Shown: positions 1 through 13,188, counted from the stretch's first letter. The stretch is 64,000 nucleotides of DNA from Nerophis ophidion (GCF_033978795.1 NC_084625.1:29531234-29595233); one strand, 5' to 3'. The notes: a model not told the origin generated them from the sequence alone. Made by a program: numbers and translations.

Positions 1-296
1 TGAAAATAAATACCGCTTTTTCAAATTGCCGGAAAAAACGCGCATACAAAGACGACGACAAAAAAAAAAATAAAAACATTTTCTCGCAGCTCAGCCTTGC
101 AAAACTAAGGATGTATAACACCAGAAGCTACCGTGGAGGCAGGAGGGTGGGTCATCCATTTTATCTGAAGGGACATTTTTCAACATTTTGGCACCGCTGA
201 GTGTGGCGCCCGTCCACTACATCAGCGTCACTCTCGCCTCTCAAGGTTAGAGAACGCGAGTGGGGAGTTAAGGAGCATTAGGGCACGGTTACCTGT

Positions 297-298
<2 letters not shown>
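1..298. other. Unassigned sequence
   Basis: No gene or repeat recognised. A purine-rich start with a short A-run near 60-70 is followed by mixed sequence leading into the first CA array. Confidence 0.4.

Positions 299-365
<67 letters not shown>
299..365. repeat. (CA)n microsatellite
   Basis: About 33 uninterrupted CA dinucleotides. Sequence on both sides is unrelated. Confidence 0.97.
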
Positions 366-366
<1 letters not shown>

Positions 367-516
367 AATCTTGCTCAGTGATGTGTGAAGGAACATTGTT
401 AAAATCACTGCAACATCCAAGTCACAGAACAGAATAACAGCACTGAAATCTAAATTTTACCTGAATAAATGCTTTTATGAGGCTTAATGTGATTGTTCAG
501 CATGCAAATATTTTTA

Positions 517-825
517 GTAACACTTTAGTATGGGGAACACATACTCACCATCATTTAGTTGATTATTAACATGCAAATTAGTAACATATTGGCTCTTAAT
601 TAGTCATTATTAAGTACTTATTAATGCCTTATTCTGCATGGCCTTAGTGTACAACCAGTAAGCCATTAACTAAGAGTCTTACCTCAATAACCTCAGAAGT
701 ATTACTTATTAGAAACCCTAACCCTTATATGTTCCCCTAGTGTCCAAATAACTCTAAATGAAGTCTTTCTTACTTTAATAAGCAACTAATTAATGGTGAA
801 TATGGTCCCCATACTAAAGTGTTAC
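517..825. mobile_element. 309-bp TIR MITE, copy 1 (GTAACACTTTAG family)
   Basis: The block opens with GTAACACTTTAGTATGGGGA and closes with its reverse complement, TCCCCATACTAAAGTGTTAC. That gives 20-bp terminal inverted repeats with one mismatch at most. The interior is AT-rich and has no coding capacity. A second, partial copy lies at 18836-19019, so this is a dispersed nonautonomous DNA transposon. I cannot assign the superfamily because the target duplication is not clear. Confidence 0.8.
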
Positions 826-959
826 CATATTTTTTCATTCAATTCAATTTATCATCGTGGAATTGTTATTCTTATTTTTAAATCAGTTCTTTTAAACCAC
901 TTATGGTAAGTTAGATAATAAGTTAGGACTCAAGTGGGAGTTTAGTGTCAATAATAGCA

Positions 960-1310
960 ACGCTTTTCAAAAGTCCACCACCCCCCCCATAACTTGAAAT
1001 GGATTGAAGTTGGAGAGGTTAAGTTTATTGATTCCATTTGGAACATTTAAACACAGTCTGTGATTCCTAAAACAGACAAAAAAGTGCAAAGCTTTTTGCT
1101 ACTGATACAAATACTGGAGTTTCTGCCGCTCCCACCCACCTTCCTTGGTGACAAGAAAATGTTAATGCCCCTGATAATTGGATGTGCATTTTCCTACTGA
1201 TATTCTTTCTAATACTGAAATATTTACCTCTCGATCCCCCCAACACAGTGTGATTCTCAAACACAGAGAAATAATGCAACAAATTGACTGATATGTAAAT
1301 ATTTTTTTAA
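960..1310. repeat. Degenerate ~123-bp tandem satellite, block 1
   Basis: Fragments such as GATGTGCATTTTC, TACTGATA, a short CTCTC motif and C-runs recur here in the same order as at 2870-3835. The two blocks are probably one array split by a microsatellite and the LINE/Rex3 insertions at 1343-2870. Copies are very diverged. Confidence 0.45.
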
Positions 1311-1342
1311 ATAAAGTTAAAAAGTTAAAGTACTACTGATGG

Positions 1343-1344
1343 TC

Positions 1345-1396
<52 letters not shown>
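1343..1396. repeat. (CA)n microsatellite
   Basis: About 25 CA units with one CG interruption near the start. Confidence 0.96.
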
Positions 1397-1399
<3 letters not shown>

Positions 1400-1423
1400 G
1401 TGTGGTGAAATTAACCTCTACAT

Positions 1424-2870
1424 TTAGACTTAGACTTACACAAACTTTAATGATCCACGAGGGAAACTGTTCCACACAGCAGCTCAGTTACAAAGGATGG
1501 AAAGTGTAAGGATGGAAAGGATAATGCAGGTATAGAGTAGACTAAAAATATATCCATCCATCCATCTTCTTTCGCTTATCCGAGATCGGGTTGCGGGGGC
1601 AGCAGCCTAAGCAGAGAAGCCCAGACTTCCCTCTCCCCAGCCACTTCGTCTAGCTCTTCCCGGGGGATCCCAAGGCGTTCCCAGGCCAGCTGGGAGACAT
1701 AGTCTTCCCAACGTGTTCTGGGTCTCCCCCGTGGCCTCCTACCGGTTGGACGTGCCCTAAACACCTCCCTAGGGAGGCATTCGGGTGGCATCCTGACCAG
1801 ATGCCCGAACCACCTCATCTGGCTCTTCTCGATGTGAAGGAGCAGCAGCTTTACTTTGAGTTCCTCCCGGATGGCAGAGCTTCTCACCCTATCTCTAAGG
1901 GGGAGCCCTGCCACCCGGCGGAGGAAACTAATTTCGGCCGCTTGTACCCGTGATCTTATCCTTTCGGTCATGACCCAAAGCTCATGACCATAGGTGAGGA
2001 TGGGAACGTAGATCGTAAATTGAGAGCTTTGCCTTCCGGCTCAGCTCCTTCTTCACCACAACTGATCGATACAACGTCTGCATTACTGAAGACGCCGCAC
2101 CGATCCGCCTGTCGATCTCACGATCCACTCTTCCCCCACTCAAGACAAGACTCCTAGGTACTTGAACTCCTCCACTTGGGGCAGGGTTTCCTCCCCAACC
2201 CGGAGATGGCATTCCACCTTTTTCCGGGCAAAAACCATGGACTCGGACTTGGAGGTGCTGATTCTCATTCCGTTCACTTCACACTCGGCTGCGAACCGAT
2301 CCAGTGAGAGCTGAAGATCCCGGCCAGATGAAGCCATCAGGACCACATCATCTGCAAAAAGCAGAGACCTAATCCCACGGCCACCAAACCTGATCCCCTC
2401 AACGCCTTGACTGCGCCTACAAATTCTGTCCATAAAAGTTCTGAACAGAATCGGTGATAGTACCAATATTACATATAAGATATATGTAATATTTACATAT
2501 AATATATACAGTACATGATATAGACTTATATTATATATAATATGTAATATATATATGTATAATATGTATAGTATAATATATTATATCTTTAAATTATATA
2601 TACATTATATAACAATTACCATGTACAATATTACAGTATATGTAAATAGAGAGTAAATACAGCAGAAAATAGACTTTATAAACAAAGAGAGGTAGCTAAT
2701 ATAAAAGCGGTCTGGTAATAGGTATCAACTATTGCTGTAGAGCGATGGAGTGCGGAGTGAAGGAGTTCTTGAATCAATCTGGGACCCATCCCCTTGTTCC
2801 ACCCTTTGGGAGATGAGGGGAGCAGTGAGGAGCAGAGGTGGCTGCGCTCGGCAATCATTTTGGTGATTCA
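1424..2870 (-). mobile_element. Non-LTR retrotransposon 3' fragment, interrupted by Rex3
   Basis: The left end carries the tail motif TTTAGACTTAGACTTA, followed by a block (CTTTAATGATCCACGAGG, then AGGATAATGCAGGTATAGAG) found again at 33141-33300. The tail type matches the LINE at 45682, so the element reads on the minus strand. The block is broken at 1551 by the Rex3 fragment and resumes at 2462 with AT-rich sequence (TACAGTACATGATATA, ACCATGTACAATATTACAG) that also follows in the 33-kb copy. The right limit near 2870 is uncertain. Family is probably CR1/L2/Rex1-like, by tail type only. Confidence 0.6.
1552..2461 (-). mobile_element. RTE/Rex3-like LINE, 5'-truncated copy A with broken reverse transcriptase
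   Basis: The minus strand encodes the C-terminal half of a non-LTR reverse transcriptase. From right to left come LSPILF, the catalytic box LFADDVVLMASS (about 2340-2375), a VEEFKYLGVL segment, and the C-terminal block with RWFGHLVRMPP and GRRPRGRPRTRWEDY, ending PPQPDLG. The 3' end has the GGAT-type tandem tail (TCCATCCATCCA on the plus strand at 1552). Rex3 elements of fish belong to the RTE clade and have such tails. The frame is broken by a small deletion near the SIYRS codons (about 2020). The 5' end is truncated inside the RT domain. It was reverse-transcribed into an older LINE. Confidence 0.85.
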
Positions 2871-3835
2871 ACACCCAATTCCAACCACTTGATGCTGAGT
2901 GCCGGGCAGAGAAGTAATAGGTCCCATTTTTATAGTCTTTGGTATGACTCGGCCGGGATTTGAACTCACGACCTACCCATCTCAGGGCAGACACTCCAAC
3001 CACAAGGCCACAAAGAGCACTAATACTGGAATTGCCCTGCCTCTCACGCCTCACGACGCCTCACTCCCGTAGGCGATAGACATTTTTTCACATGGCCCCA
3101 CTGAATTAAAACCCTGTTGGGATGTGCATTTTTTTTTACTGATAGCACTGCCGAAGTTTCTGCCTCTCACGCCCCCCTTGGAACCTCACACCAGTTGGCG
3201 ATTAACACCCGAATTAAAACCCTATTGGGAGAAATGTCTGCCTCTCACGACCTGCAACACTTCACTTTCTCACTGATGATGATGAAAATGACAAACATTT
3301 TTTTCACGACTCCCACTGAACAGAACTTTTATTGCGATTTGCAATTTTATCCTGATACTAACACATGTCTGCCTCTCACGCTGCACTGACACCTGACTTT
3401 GCTAAGTGACAGAACATTTTTCACCCCCACTACCCTCGGAATGGATTTAAAAACAATTTTGGTGTTCATTTTCATACTGATAGTGCGACAAAAATGTATA
3501 CCTCTCCCACCACTGTCCCCCCATACCTCACTGGGAAAGGTGACAGACATTCCCCCCCCCCAGTAAATTTAACTACTATTTTGATGTGCATTTTCATACT
3601 GATAAAGAAATGTATACATATCACGCCCCCCACACCTCCACACACACTTCACAAGGATAGGTGAAATACATGTTTTCACACACCCCTACTCCCCCCACTG
3701 CATTTTAAATATGGTTTAGGGTTTAAGTTTATTTCAAACATGCTTGCACCTATTGCATGTTAATTTTAACACTGATACTAATAACTAATTGCCTGTCTCT
3801 CACACCCCTCCAGACTTCACTGTTTGAGAAGTACT
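2870..3835. repeat. Degenerate ~123-bp tandem satellite, block 2
   Basis: The motif pair ACTGATA...CTGCCTCTCACG recurs near 3139, 3232, 3350, 3474, 3596 and 3770, with the best-preserved spacing at 122-124 bp. Each unit also has a GACAnACATTTTTTCAC segment, a short C-run and an AATTTTGATGTGCATTTTC segment. No coding capacity. Confidence 0.6.
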
Positions 3836-3858
3836 CAATTAAAGCTCTGCAAAAATTG

Positions 3859-6087
<2,229 letters not shown>

Positions 6088-6089
<2 letters not shown>

Positions 6090-6110
6090 ATATATATATA
6101 TGTTTATATA

Positions 6111-6148
<38 letters not shown>
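6088..6148. repeat. (TA)n microsatellite
   Basis: TA-rich array with a few TG interruptions, placed between the mariner-type terminus and a SINE tail. Confidence 0.93.
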
Positions 6149-6149
<1 letters not shown>

Positions 6150-6151
<2 letters not shown>

Positions 6152-6277
6152 CCACACTGCGATGAGGTGGCGACTTGTCCAGGGTGTACCCCGCCTTCCG
6201 CCCGATTGTAGCTGAGATAGGTGCCAGCGCCCCCCGCCACCCCACAAGGGAATAAGCGGCAGGAATGGATGGATGGA
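6150..6277 (+). mobile_element. 5'-truncated SINE/LINE 3' tail
   Basis: Contains the ~120-bp tail seen throughout the window: CACTGCGATGAGGTGGCGAC, TGTCCAGGGTGTACCCC, GCCCGATTGTAGCTGAGAT, AAGGGAATAAGCGG, ending ATGGATGGATGG. It lacks the tRNA-like head. Confidence 0.85.
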
Positions 6278-6296
6278 CATACATATATGTATTTTC

Positions 6297-6300
<4 letters not shown>

Positions 6301-6362
<62 letters not shown>
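6301..6362. repeat. (TA)n microsatellite
   Basis: About 31 TA units between two copies of the SINE tail. Confidence 0.95.
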
Positions 6363-6363
<1 letters not shown>

Positions 6364-6366
<3 letters not shown>

Positions 6367-6493
6367 CCACACTGCGATGAGTTGGCGACTTGTCCAGGGT
6401 GTACCCCGCCTTCCGCCGATTGTAGCTGAGATAGGCGCCAGCGCCCTCCGCCACCCCACAAGGGAATAAGCGGTAGAAAATGAATGGATGGAC
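6364..6493 (+). mobile_element. 5'-truncated SINE/LINE 3' tail, second of a tandem pair
   Basis: Nearly identical to 6150-6277 and preceded and followed by the same flanks (TA array before, ACATACATATATGTATTTTC after). This is a tandem duplication of array plus tail, not a second insertion. Confidence 0.85.
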
Positions 6494-6521
6494 ATACATA
6501 TATGTATTTTCATGTATATCT

Positions 6522-6571
<50 letters not shown>
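6522..6571. repeat. (CA)n-(TA)n microsatellite
   Basis: Short CA run followed by about 17 TA units. Confidence 0.92.
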
Positions 6572-6574
<3 letters not shown>

Positions 6575-6626
6575 CCACACACACTACCATTTATAATACA
6601 CACACGCCTACACACATTATATATAT

Positions 6627-6712
6627 ATCCATCCATCCATTCATTTTCCACTGCTTATTCCCTTCGGGGTCACCTCATCACAGGGCCAACACAGATAGAC
6701 AGACATTTATAA
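6627..6712 (-). mobile_element. Internally deleted SINE fragment
   Basis: Reads ATCCATCCATCCATTC, ACTGCTTATTCCCTT, then jumps to CACCTCATCACAGGGCC and ACACAGATAGACAGACA. These are the two ends of the SINE-A 3' half on the minus strand with the middle missing. Confidence 0.75.
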
Positions 6713-7432
6713 ATATTATCTCCAAACTCCCATATTTAGACAAAATACAACAATATGCCTCTCACAAACTCGTCAATACACAACCGATGGCGTGCTCATG
6801 ATAAACAAGTGTGATATGAAGACTGGAAGGAGTGTGTAATTATGCAGACACATTTGAGAGGGATAACAACATCCGCTTTGTCAACACTACTAAAGAAAGA
6901 AATCCTAACGTGCGTAGTAAAGGTAACTGGAAACCACAACACCCAAGTACACAAATACTCACAAAACCCAACCACAGCCAACAGCGTAATTATCGGCTTC
7001 CCCTCAGGGCGCTGGAAGACCCGAACCTAATTGGAACCCAGTGGGGATTTTACATGGTATAAAATACACATGAGTGTAAAAAATAGAAAACGAGCCCAAT
7101 AAGTTGGCGACCCAAATTTGTATTTACTCAAACCCCGGCATGATGCACGCTGTTTCGCTCAGCGCCGACTTGAGTGAGTCTCCTAAGGACAATTACAGTA
7201 CGATTTGGGCCCCCTTTTTCTGTTCCGTATTCTGTTTTTCTCTTTTATTTGTGTTCCATTTGCCTGACTTAAGCTGTTGTTTAATGGACAGCGTTGTGAC
7301 AAGAGAGGCGTTTGCTCGCAGATTGAAGCCGCTTGGCCTTTTTGCCAATTTGCCAGCAGCCTCCTCTGCACTTGTGAGACGGCCAATTAGCTGACCATCT
7401 GACAGAGGCTCTCCGACTGTGGCTGATAAAAC
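6713..7432. other. Unique sequence, no gene seen
   Basis: Single-copy within the window. The part at 7320-7420 (GCCAGCAGCCTCCTCTGC, GGCCAATTAGCTGACC) looks like unique, possibly constrained noncoding sequence. No frame has convincing coding character. Confidence 0.4.
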
Positions 7433-7451
7433 ACACACACACACACACACA

Positions 7452-7503
<52 letters not shown>

Positions 7504-7509
7504 CACACG
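7433..7509. repeat. Compound (AC)n(GCAC)n(AC)n microsatellite
   Basis: AC units flank about ten ACGC-type tetranucleotide repeats, then AC units again. Confidence 0.96.
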
Positions 7510-7984
7510 CAGCCTGCTAGTATCTATCTGCAGTTTTTTTTTGCCAGGAGTGTGCCTACAGTGGATCTCACCCCTCACCTTCCACTCACAATTAGGAGTG
7601 AGTGGCGCGCACATACAAACACACACGTGTAGTCGTGTTCCTCGCCAAAAAAGACGTGATCCTAACCTCTTTCAGTGTCTCCCACCCCCCGTTTCCCTAC
7701 CTGTACGTCATCCAAGCTCCTCCCCTAAGAACCTTTTCTCTTTACCGCTACATACTGACCTACCATACTGTAAATCTACCATGATGTGCTTTTTAATGTC
7801 TATTAATGTCATTATTTATTCAAAAATCCTGTTATTATACATACGACTCCAAATTTCTTTACAAAGGCCTTTTTGATGCGTGCTTCCCAATGTCGCAAAT
7901 AAGACAATAACAGATTTTCATTCGCAATTTGCAATGTTGTGTGATGATAATCTCTTTCATTTACCAACAAGAATTGTCGCTATA
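7510..7984. other. Unique sequence, no gene seen
   Basis: Mixed sequence with short pyrimidine-rich stretches. No coding or mobile signature recognised. Confidence 0.4.
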
Positions 7985-8293
7985 GATCGCTTAATTCAAT
8001 GTTTTAGATGGAAAAATGATTTTTAGGTGCAAAACATACAATGAATGTCTGCAAGAGAGCAGACAGCAGACCATAAGAAAGCCTTTTGTAATGTTTTTAT
8101 GTAATTAGAACTAATTTAAAGGCCTACTGAAACCCACTACTACCGACCATGCAATCTGATAGTTTATACATCAATGATGAAATATTAACATTGCAACACA
8201 TGCCAATACGGCCTTTTTAGTTTACTAAATTGCAATTGTAAATTTCCCGGGAGTTACTGGTTTAAAACGTCGCGGAATGATGATGTGTACGTG

Positions 8294-8301
8294 TGACGTC
8301 A
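8294..8301. promoter_or_regulatory. CRE palindrome TGACGTCA, left end of K1 copy 1
   Basis: Perfect consensus CREB/ATF site, 175 bp inside the element. In copy 2 the equivalent site is TGACGTC (18604-18610). Confidence 0.6.
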
Positions 8302-8785
8302 CGGACTGTTAGGAAATATTAGCGCTGCGCACACACACAGTTAAAAGTCGTCTGCTTTAACGGCATAATTACACAGTATTTTGGACATCTGTGTTGCTGA
8401 ATCTTTTGCAATTTGTTCAATTAATACTGGAGAAGTCAATGTAGAAAGATGGAGTTGGGAAGCTTTAGCCTTTAGCCACACAAACACATGGTGATTCCTT
8501 GTTTAAAATTCCCGGAGGTGAAGCTTTCCTATGGATCAAAGCGGTCAAGCGAACATGGATCCCGACCAAATGTCAACCAGCAGTTTTCGGTGAGAAAATT
8601 GTGGTAAAAAGTCGCCACTAACCGGAGATCAGCTGAGCTTGTCCCGTCCATAAAGCTGCCGTCGACTTCCATCAGACACTGGCCTCAAGACACCCGTGAA
8701 CACACCCCTCCGACTATCAGGTACTATTAAACTCACTAAAACACTAGCAACACAATAGAAAGATAAGGGATTTCCCAGAATTATC

Positions 8786-8989
8786 CTAGTAAATGTTTCT
8801 AAAAACATCTGAATCCGTCCCAATGCAATCGCGTTTTTTTTTTTCTAGTCTGTCGCTATCAATATCCTCAAACACGAATCTTTCATCCTCGCTCAAATTA
8901 ATGGGGAAATTGTCGTTTTCTCGGTCCAAATAGCTCTTTTTGTTGGAGGCTCCTATTAAAAACAATTTGAGGATGTGAGGAGCCCTCAA
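8786..8989 (-). other. Conserved acidic short frame inside K1
   Basis: The minus-strand frame contains DRENDNFPINLSEDERFVFE followed by DIDSDRLEK. The plus-strand frame at 17921-18043 in K1 copy 2 encodes the same peptide with only about two changes over this core. The 5' end is just inside a CRE/ETS pair, so it resembles the first exon of a lost transposon gene. I cannot name the protein, and the last part (KKKRDCIGTD...) probably reads through into what was intron or deleted sequence. Confidence 0.5.
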
Positions 8990-8993
8990 TGGG

Positions 8994-9020
8994 TGACGTC
9001 ATCGTCTGCGACTTCCGGTA
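8994..9020 (-). promoter_or_regulatory. CRE plus ETS-type promoter pair, right end of K1 copy 1
   Basis: TGACGTCA at 8994-9001 is followed by ACTTCCGGTA at 9011-9020, a tight CRE/ETS arrangement typical of TATA-less vertebrate promoters. In K1 copy 2 the pair persists as TTACCGGAAAT and a one-base-mutated CRE (17857-17882). It would drive the acidic frame inward. Confidence 0.55.
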
Positions 9021-9182
9021 AAGGCAGGGCTTTTTTTTTAGCGACCAAAAGTTGCGAACTTTATCGTGGATGTTCTCTACTAAATCCTTTCAGCAAAAAA
9101 AAATTGCAATATCACGAAATGATCAAGAATGGACCTACTATCCCCGTTTAAATAAGAAAATCTCATTTCTGCAGGCCTTTAA

Positions 9183-9355
9183 CTATCCATCCATCCATTT
9201 TTTACAGCTTATCTCTTTCAGGTTCGGCGGGGGGGGGGATGGGGGGGTGCTGGAAACTGTCTCAGCTACAATCGGGTGGAAGGCGGGGTTCACCCTGGAT
9301 AAGTCGCCACCTCATTGCACAGATAGACTATCCATCCATCCATCAGGGGGTACAG
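9183..9355 (-). mobile_element. SINE/LINE tail fragment
   Basis: CTATCCATCCATCCATTTTT, TCAGCTACAATCGGGTGGAA and CACCCTGGATAAGTCGCC match the minus strand of the SINE-A tail. A G-run and a partial second ATCCATCCATCCATC follow. It sits directly against the right end of K1. Confidence 0.75.
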
Positions 9356-11115
9356 ATAGACTAAATTACTTAAAATAAACCAGTACAGACATTTGAAAAT
9401 TAACTCAAGAGTATGTGCTTTTACTGCCATTTGTTGGCTTATTTTAAGTTTGTGTGGTATAAAACAAGTAAAACATCAATACGGTATTTGTTTTCAAATT
9501 TATGTTGCAATCTTGGGGTTTTTGAGCACTTAAAACATTCTCAACAGTTTTATAAAATCACAAGTTGAAAAAAAAAATTGACAACTTTTTAAGAAGTTGC
9601 CGCTAATTCAGACGTTTTAGGCCGCAACAATCACAAAAAAGTCAGGAAAATCTTGGAGGGACTAAGTGATACAGGTGGTACAAATTATTGTAAGAACTAT
9701 GACAATGGCATTCAAAATTGGACAGTGTTTCTAGGTTTCTTTTTATAATGGAGTTCTGTATGAGATTTCTCAAGAATGCACATTCTTGCAAAACTAACTA
9801 GCATGAGTTGAACATAAGTGATAAATATGGATACGAAGAAGATGGAAAAACACTTCAAGCGTAAAGCATACACAGAGAATGTCTGCAACTCGTGGACGAC
9901 AGAGCAGACAGCAGGGAAGCCTTTAGTGGTGTTTTTTTGTGAAATTATAACTAATTTAACTAAATCATTTAAAATTAAACCAGTACAGTCATTTGAAAAT
10001 GTGCTCCGAAAATGTGCTTTTGCTGCCATCTGTTGTCTTATTTTAAGTTTGTGTGGCATAAAACGAGTAAAACATCCATTTGTTTTTAAATTTTTGTTGC
10101 AATCTTGGGATTTTCGAGGTTAAGGTTACAAAAAACACTTAAAACATTGATAACAGTTTCATAAAATCAAATGTAGAAAAAAACAACATTGACAACTTTC
10201 TAAAAAGGTGCTGCTAATTCAGATGTTTTAGGCCGGTACAATCACAAAAAAGCCAGGAAAATCGTTGAGGGACTAAATGATACTGGTGTTACAAATTATC
10301 GTAAGAATTAAGAAAATGGCATTCAAAATTAGACAGTGTTGTAGTTTTTTTTTCTAATGGAGTTCTGTATGAGATTTCTAAAGAATGCACATTTTTGCAA
10401 AATTAACTAGCATGTGTTGAAAATAAGTGACCAATATGGAGGAAAAACACTTCAAGCGTAAAACATACACAGAGAATGTCTGCAACTTGAGGGCGATAGA
10501 GCAGTGGACTATAAGGCAACCTTTGGTGATGTTTCTTTCAATAGTTCCAATGATCACTATTACTATTCAAATTCATAACATTTTTGTTTGTTGTTATTGA
10601 CAATCTGAAAACATTTACTCTAAATAAGGATTTTTAGGTCGCAACGATAACATAAAAAAGCCAGCGAAATCTCGGAGGGACTGAATAATACTCATGACAA
10701 AGTATTGTAAAACTACGGCAATGGCATTCAAAATATGGACAGTGTTTATAAAAAATAATATTTTTTCTAATGGAATCCTGTATAGGATTTATACTTGCAA
10801 AACTAACTAGAAGGTGTTGAACATAAATGATAAATATGGACAAAGATAAGATTAAAAAAAGCTTTTCAACCGTCTGCAATTGGACAGATCAGACCATAAG
10901 GCAGCTTTTGGTGATATCTCTTTCTATAATCATAATTATTACTATCACTAGACAACACAAGCATTAAACCACAAGTTGGTTTTGATGTTATTGAAAACTA
11001 TTAAATTTTTGCTGCAACTTTCCGAAAAAGTTGCCGCTGATTCAAGCATTTTAGGCCGCAACAATCACAAAAAGCTAGCCAAATTTCGAAGGGACTAAAT
11101 AATACCGATGTCAAT

Positions 11116-12045
11116 TACAAACCCCGTTTCCACATGAGTTGGAAAATTGTGTTAGATGTAAATATAAAAACAATGATTTGCAAATCCTTTTCAACCCATA
11201 TTCAATTGAATGCACTACAAAGACAAGATATTTGATGCTCAAACTTTGAAATGTGGACTCGTCAGACCATAAAACACCTTTCCACTTTGCATCAGTCCAT
11301 CTTAGGTGAGCTGGGGCCCAGCCAAGCCGGCAACGTTTCAGAATATTGTTGATAAATGGGTTTGGCTTTGCATAGTAGAGTTTTAACTTACACTTACAGA
11401 TGTAGCAATCAACTGTAGTTACTGACAGTGGTTTTATGAAGTGTTCCTGAGCCCATTTGGTGATATCCTTTACACACTGATGTCGGTTTTTGATGCAGTA
11501 CCGCCTGAGGGGTCAAAAGTCCGTAATAACATCGCTTACGTGCAGTGATTTTTCCAGATTCTCTGAACTTTTTGATGATTTTACGGACCGTAGATCGTAA
11601 AATCCCTAAATTCCTTGCAATAGCTCGTTGAGAAATGTTGTTCTAAAACTGCTCGACAATTTGGTTACTAAATGGTGACACTCATCCCATCCTTGTTTGT
11701 GAATTACTTAGCATTTCATGGAAGCTGCTTTTATACCCAATCATGGCACCCACCTGTTCCCAATTAGCCTGCACACCTGTGGGATGTTCCACATAAGTGT
11801 TTGATGAGCATTCCTCAACTTAATCAGTATGTATTGCCAACTTCTTTGTCACGTGTTGCGGGCATCAAATTCTAAAGTTAATGATTTCTGCAAAAGAATA
11901 AATATTTATCAGTTTGAACATCAAATGTGTTGTCTTTGTAGCATATTCAACTGAATATGGGTTGAAAACGATTTGCAAATCATTGTATTCCGTTTATATT
12001 TACATCCAACACAATTTCCCAACTCATATGGAAACGGGGTTTGTA
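11116..12045 (-). mobile_element. Tc1/mariner-type MITE, copy 2 (internal deletion derivative)
   Basis: Ends TACAAACCCCGTTTCC and GGAAACGGGGTTTGTA are perfect inverted repeats with TA target. The interior matches copy 1 (3962-6089) but lacks ~600 bp of the catalytic part. The join lies near 11240, where GATGCTCAAACTTTG runs into AAATGTGGACTCGTCAGACC. It is inserted in the satellite array and cannot make transposase. Confidence 0.88.
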
Positions 12046-12840
12046 ATTATAAATTATTTAATTATCAAATTATTGTAAACACTATGACAATTGCATTCAA
12101 ACATGGACTGTGTTTGTAGAAAATATTTATGTTTCTAATGGAAGTCTGTGTAGGATGTATCAAGAATGTGCAAAACTAACTAGCATGTGTTGAACATAAA
12201 TGACAAATATGCAAAGATCGGATGGAAAAAAATACTTCAACTTGAGGACAGAGCAGACTGCATACAAATAAAGAAGCCGTCGGTGTTGTTGTTTTTTTTC
12301 TATAAGTATAATTAATAGTTATAATGAATTAAAACATCACAATAATTTGACAATGAGCTCCGAGTACGTGCATTTAGTGCCATTGTCTGTGTGGTATGAA
12401 AAGAAATAAACATCAATACGGTTTCAATATATTTCCATAAAATATTTTTTATGTTTTTAATTTTTGTTGCAATTCTGGGCTTTTGGGTATTAATGTCACA
12501 AGAAACACTTAAAACATTGATGATAAATAAAAAAATCTACAAGTTGGTTTTATTGCTTTGGAAAAAAAATAAAACTTTTGCTGCCAATTTCTGAATTCGG
12601 GCATTTTAGGCTGCAACAATCATACAAAAAGCTGATTTTTAACACCAGAAAGCTCATGTTAAAATGATTTTAAAAACTATGACAATGGCAAGCAAAATTT
12701 GGCAGAGTTTGTAGAAAATGGTCATTTTTAATGGAGTTATTTATGGGATTTCACAAGAATGTGTGCTTGCATGTAAAACTAACTAGCACCTTGTAAAACA
12801 TTTAAGAACACACATTTCGCTAATGTTAACTAAGCAATAA

Positions 12841-13151
12841 ATTGCTGGCAAAAGTCAAGTAAAAAAAATGAGAGCTTTTAGCCATGCAGGGTGGATATAT
12901 ACAATATATTAACAAAATGCAGTAAATTAAATGGACTAAAAAAAAAGGACATTTGGACAGTCCCTACCTTGAAGCAACACCCCTCCCAACAGCCCAAGCT
13001 TTCTAAAACTCAAATCCCCCCCCCCCGTTTACAACCCTGTCTTTGTTGTCCATCAGTGGTTTGTTTTACGCTCAGCTCAGATGGCGCCACCCCTCTCCCT
13101 TCACGGTCAAGTTCAAGGGTCCTCTGGAAACACACCGAGTGGTTATGGCGA

Positions 13152-13152
<1 letters not shown>
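12841..13152. other. Unique sequence with short C-run
   Basis: A run of C near 13015-13026 and GC-richer sequence follow. No gene supported. Confidence 0.4.

Positions 13153-13187
<35 letters not shown>
13153..13187. repeat. (GT)n microsatellite
   Basis: About 17 TG units. Confidence 0.94.

Positions 13188-13188
<1 letters not shown>

Larger units (their letters stand above)
8120..9178. mobile_element. Kolobok-like nonautonomous element K1, copy 1
   Basis: Flanked by TTAA (8116-8119 and 9179-9182), with ends AGGCCTACTGAAA and the imperfect inverse TTTCTGCAGGCCT. A reverse-orientation copy is at 17690-18785. There is no transposase. Near both ends lies a palindromic CRE, TGACGTCA (8294-8301 and 8994-9001), the right one followed by an ETS-type ACTTCCGGTA (9011-9020). 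Inward-facing short frames follow each side: a plus-strand ATG at 8532 leading to TTTTCGGTGAG (splice-donor-like), and a minus-strand acidic frame (8786-8989). TTAA targets with AGG-type ends fit Kolobok better than piggyBac. That assignment is inference. Confidence 0.8.
7985..12840. repeat. Diverged 0.4-0.6-kb tandem satellite array (about five units)
   Basis: Ordered anchors recur. TTTTAGGCCGCAACAATCAC or a variant is at about 9618, 10222, 10630, 11047 and 12603. AAAACTAACTAGCATG or a variant is at about 9793, 10400, 10797, 12173 and 12776. A GTCTGCAA...GAGCAGAC segment is at about 8050, 9880, 10478, 10870 and 12235. Unit length is about 410-625 bp after removing insertions. Three transposons sit inside: K1 MITE at 8120-9178, SINE piece at 9183-9355, and mariner-type MITE at 11116-12045. 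No coding capacity. Confidence 0.8.

Noticed and set aside
6104..6580. 158-residue minus frame rich in Ile-Tyr repeats (also 26056-26763, 50005-50305)
   Set aside because: Translation of TA arrays and SINE tails; not a gene.
7193..7626. Cys-Val and Arg-Ala repeat frames
   Set aside because: Translation of the AC/ACGC microsatellite in several phases.
8116..9182. piggyBac assignment for the TTAA elements
   Set aside because: piggyBac ends usually begin CCC/CCY; these begin AGG, so Kolobok-like is preferred, though unproven.
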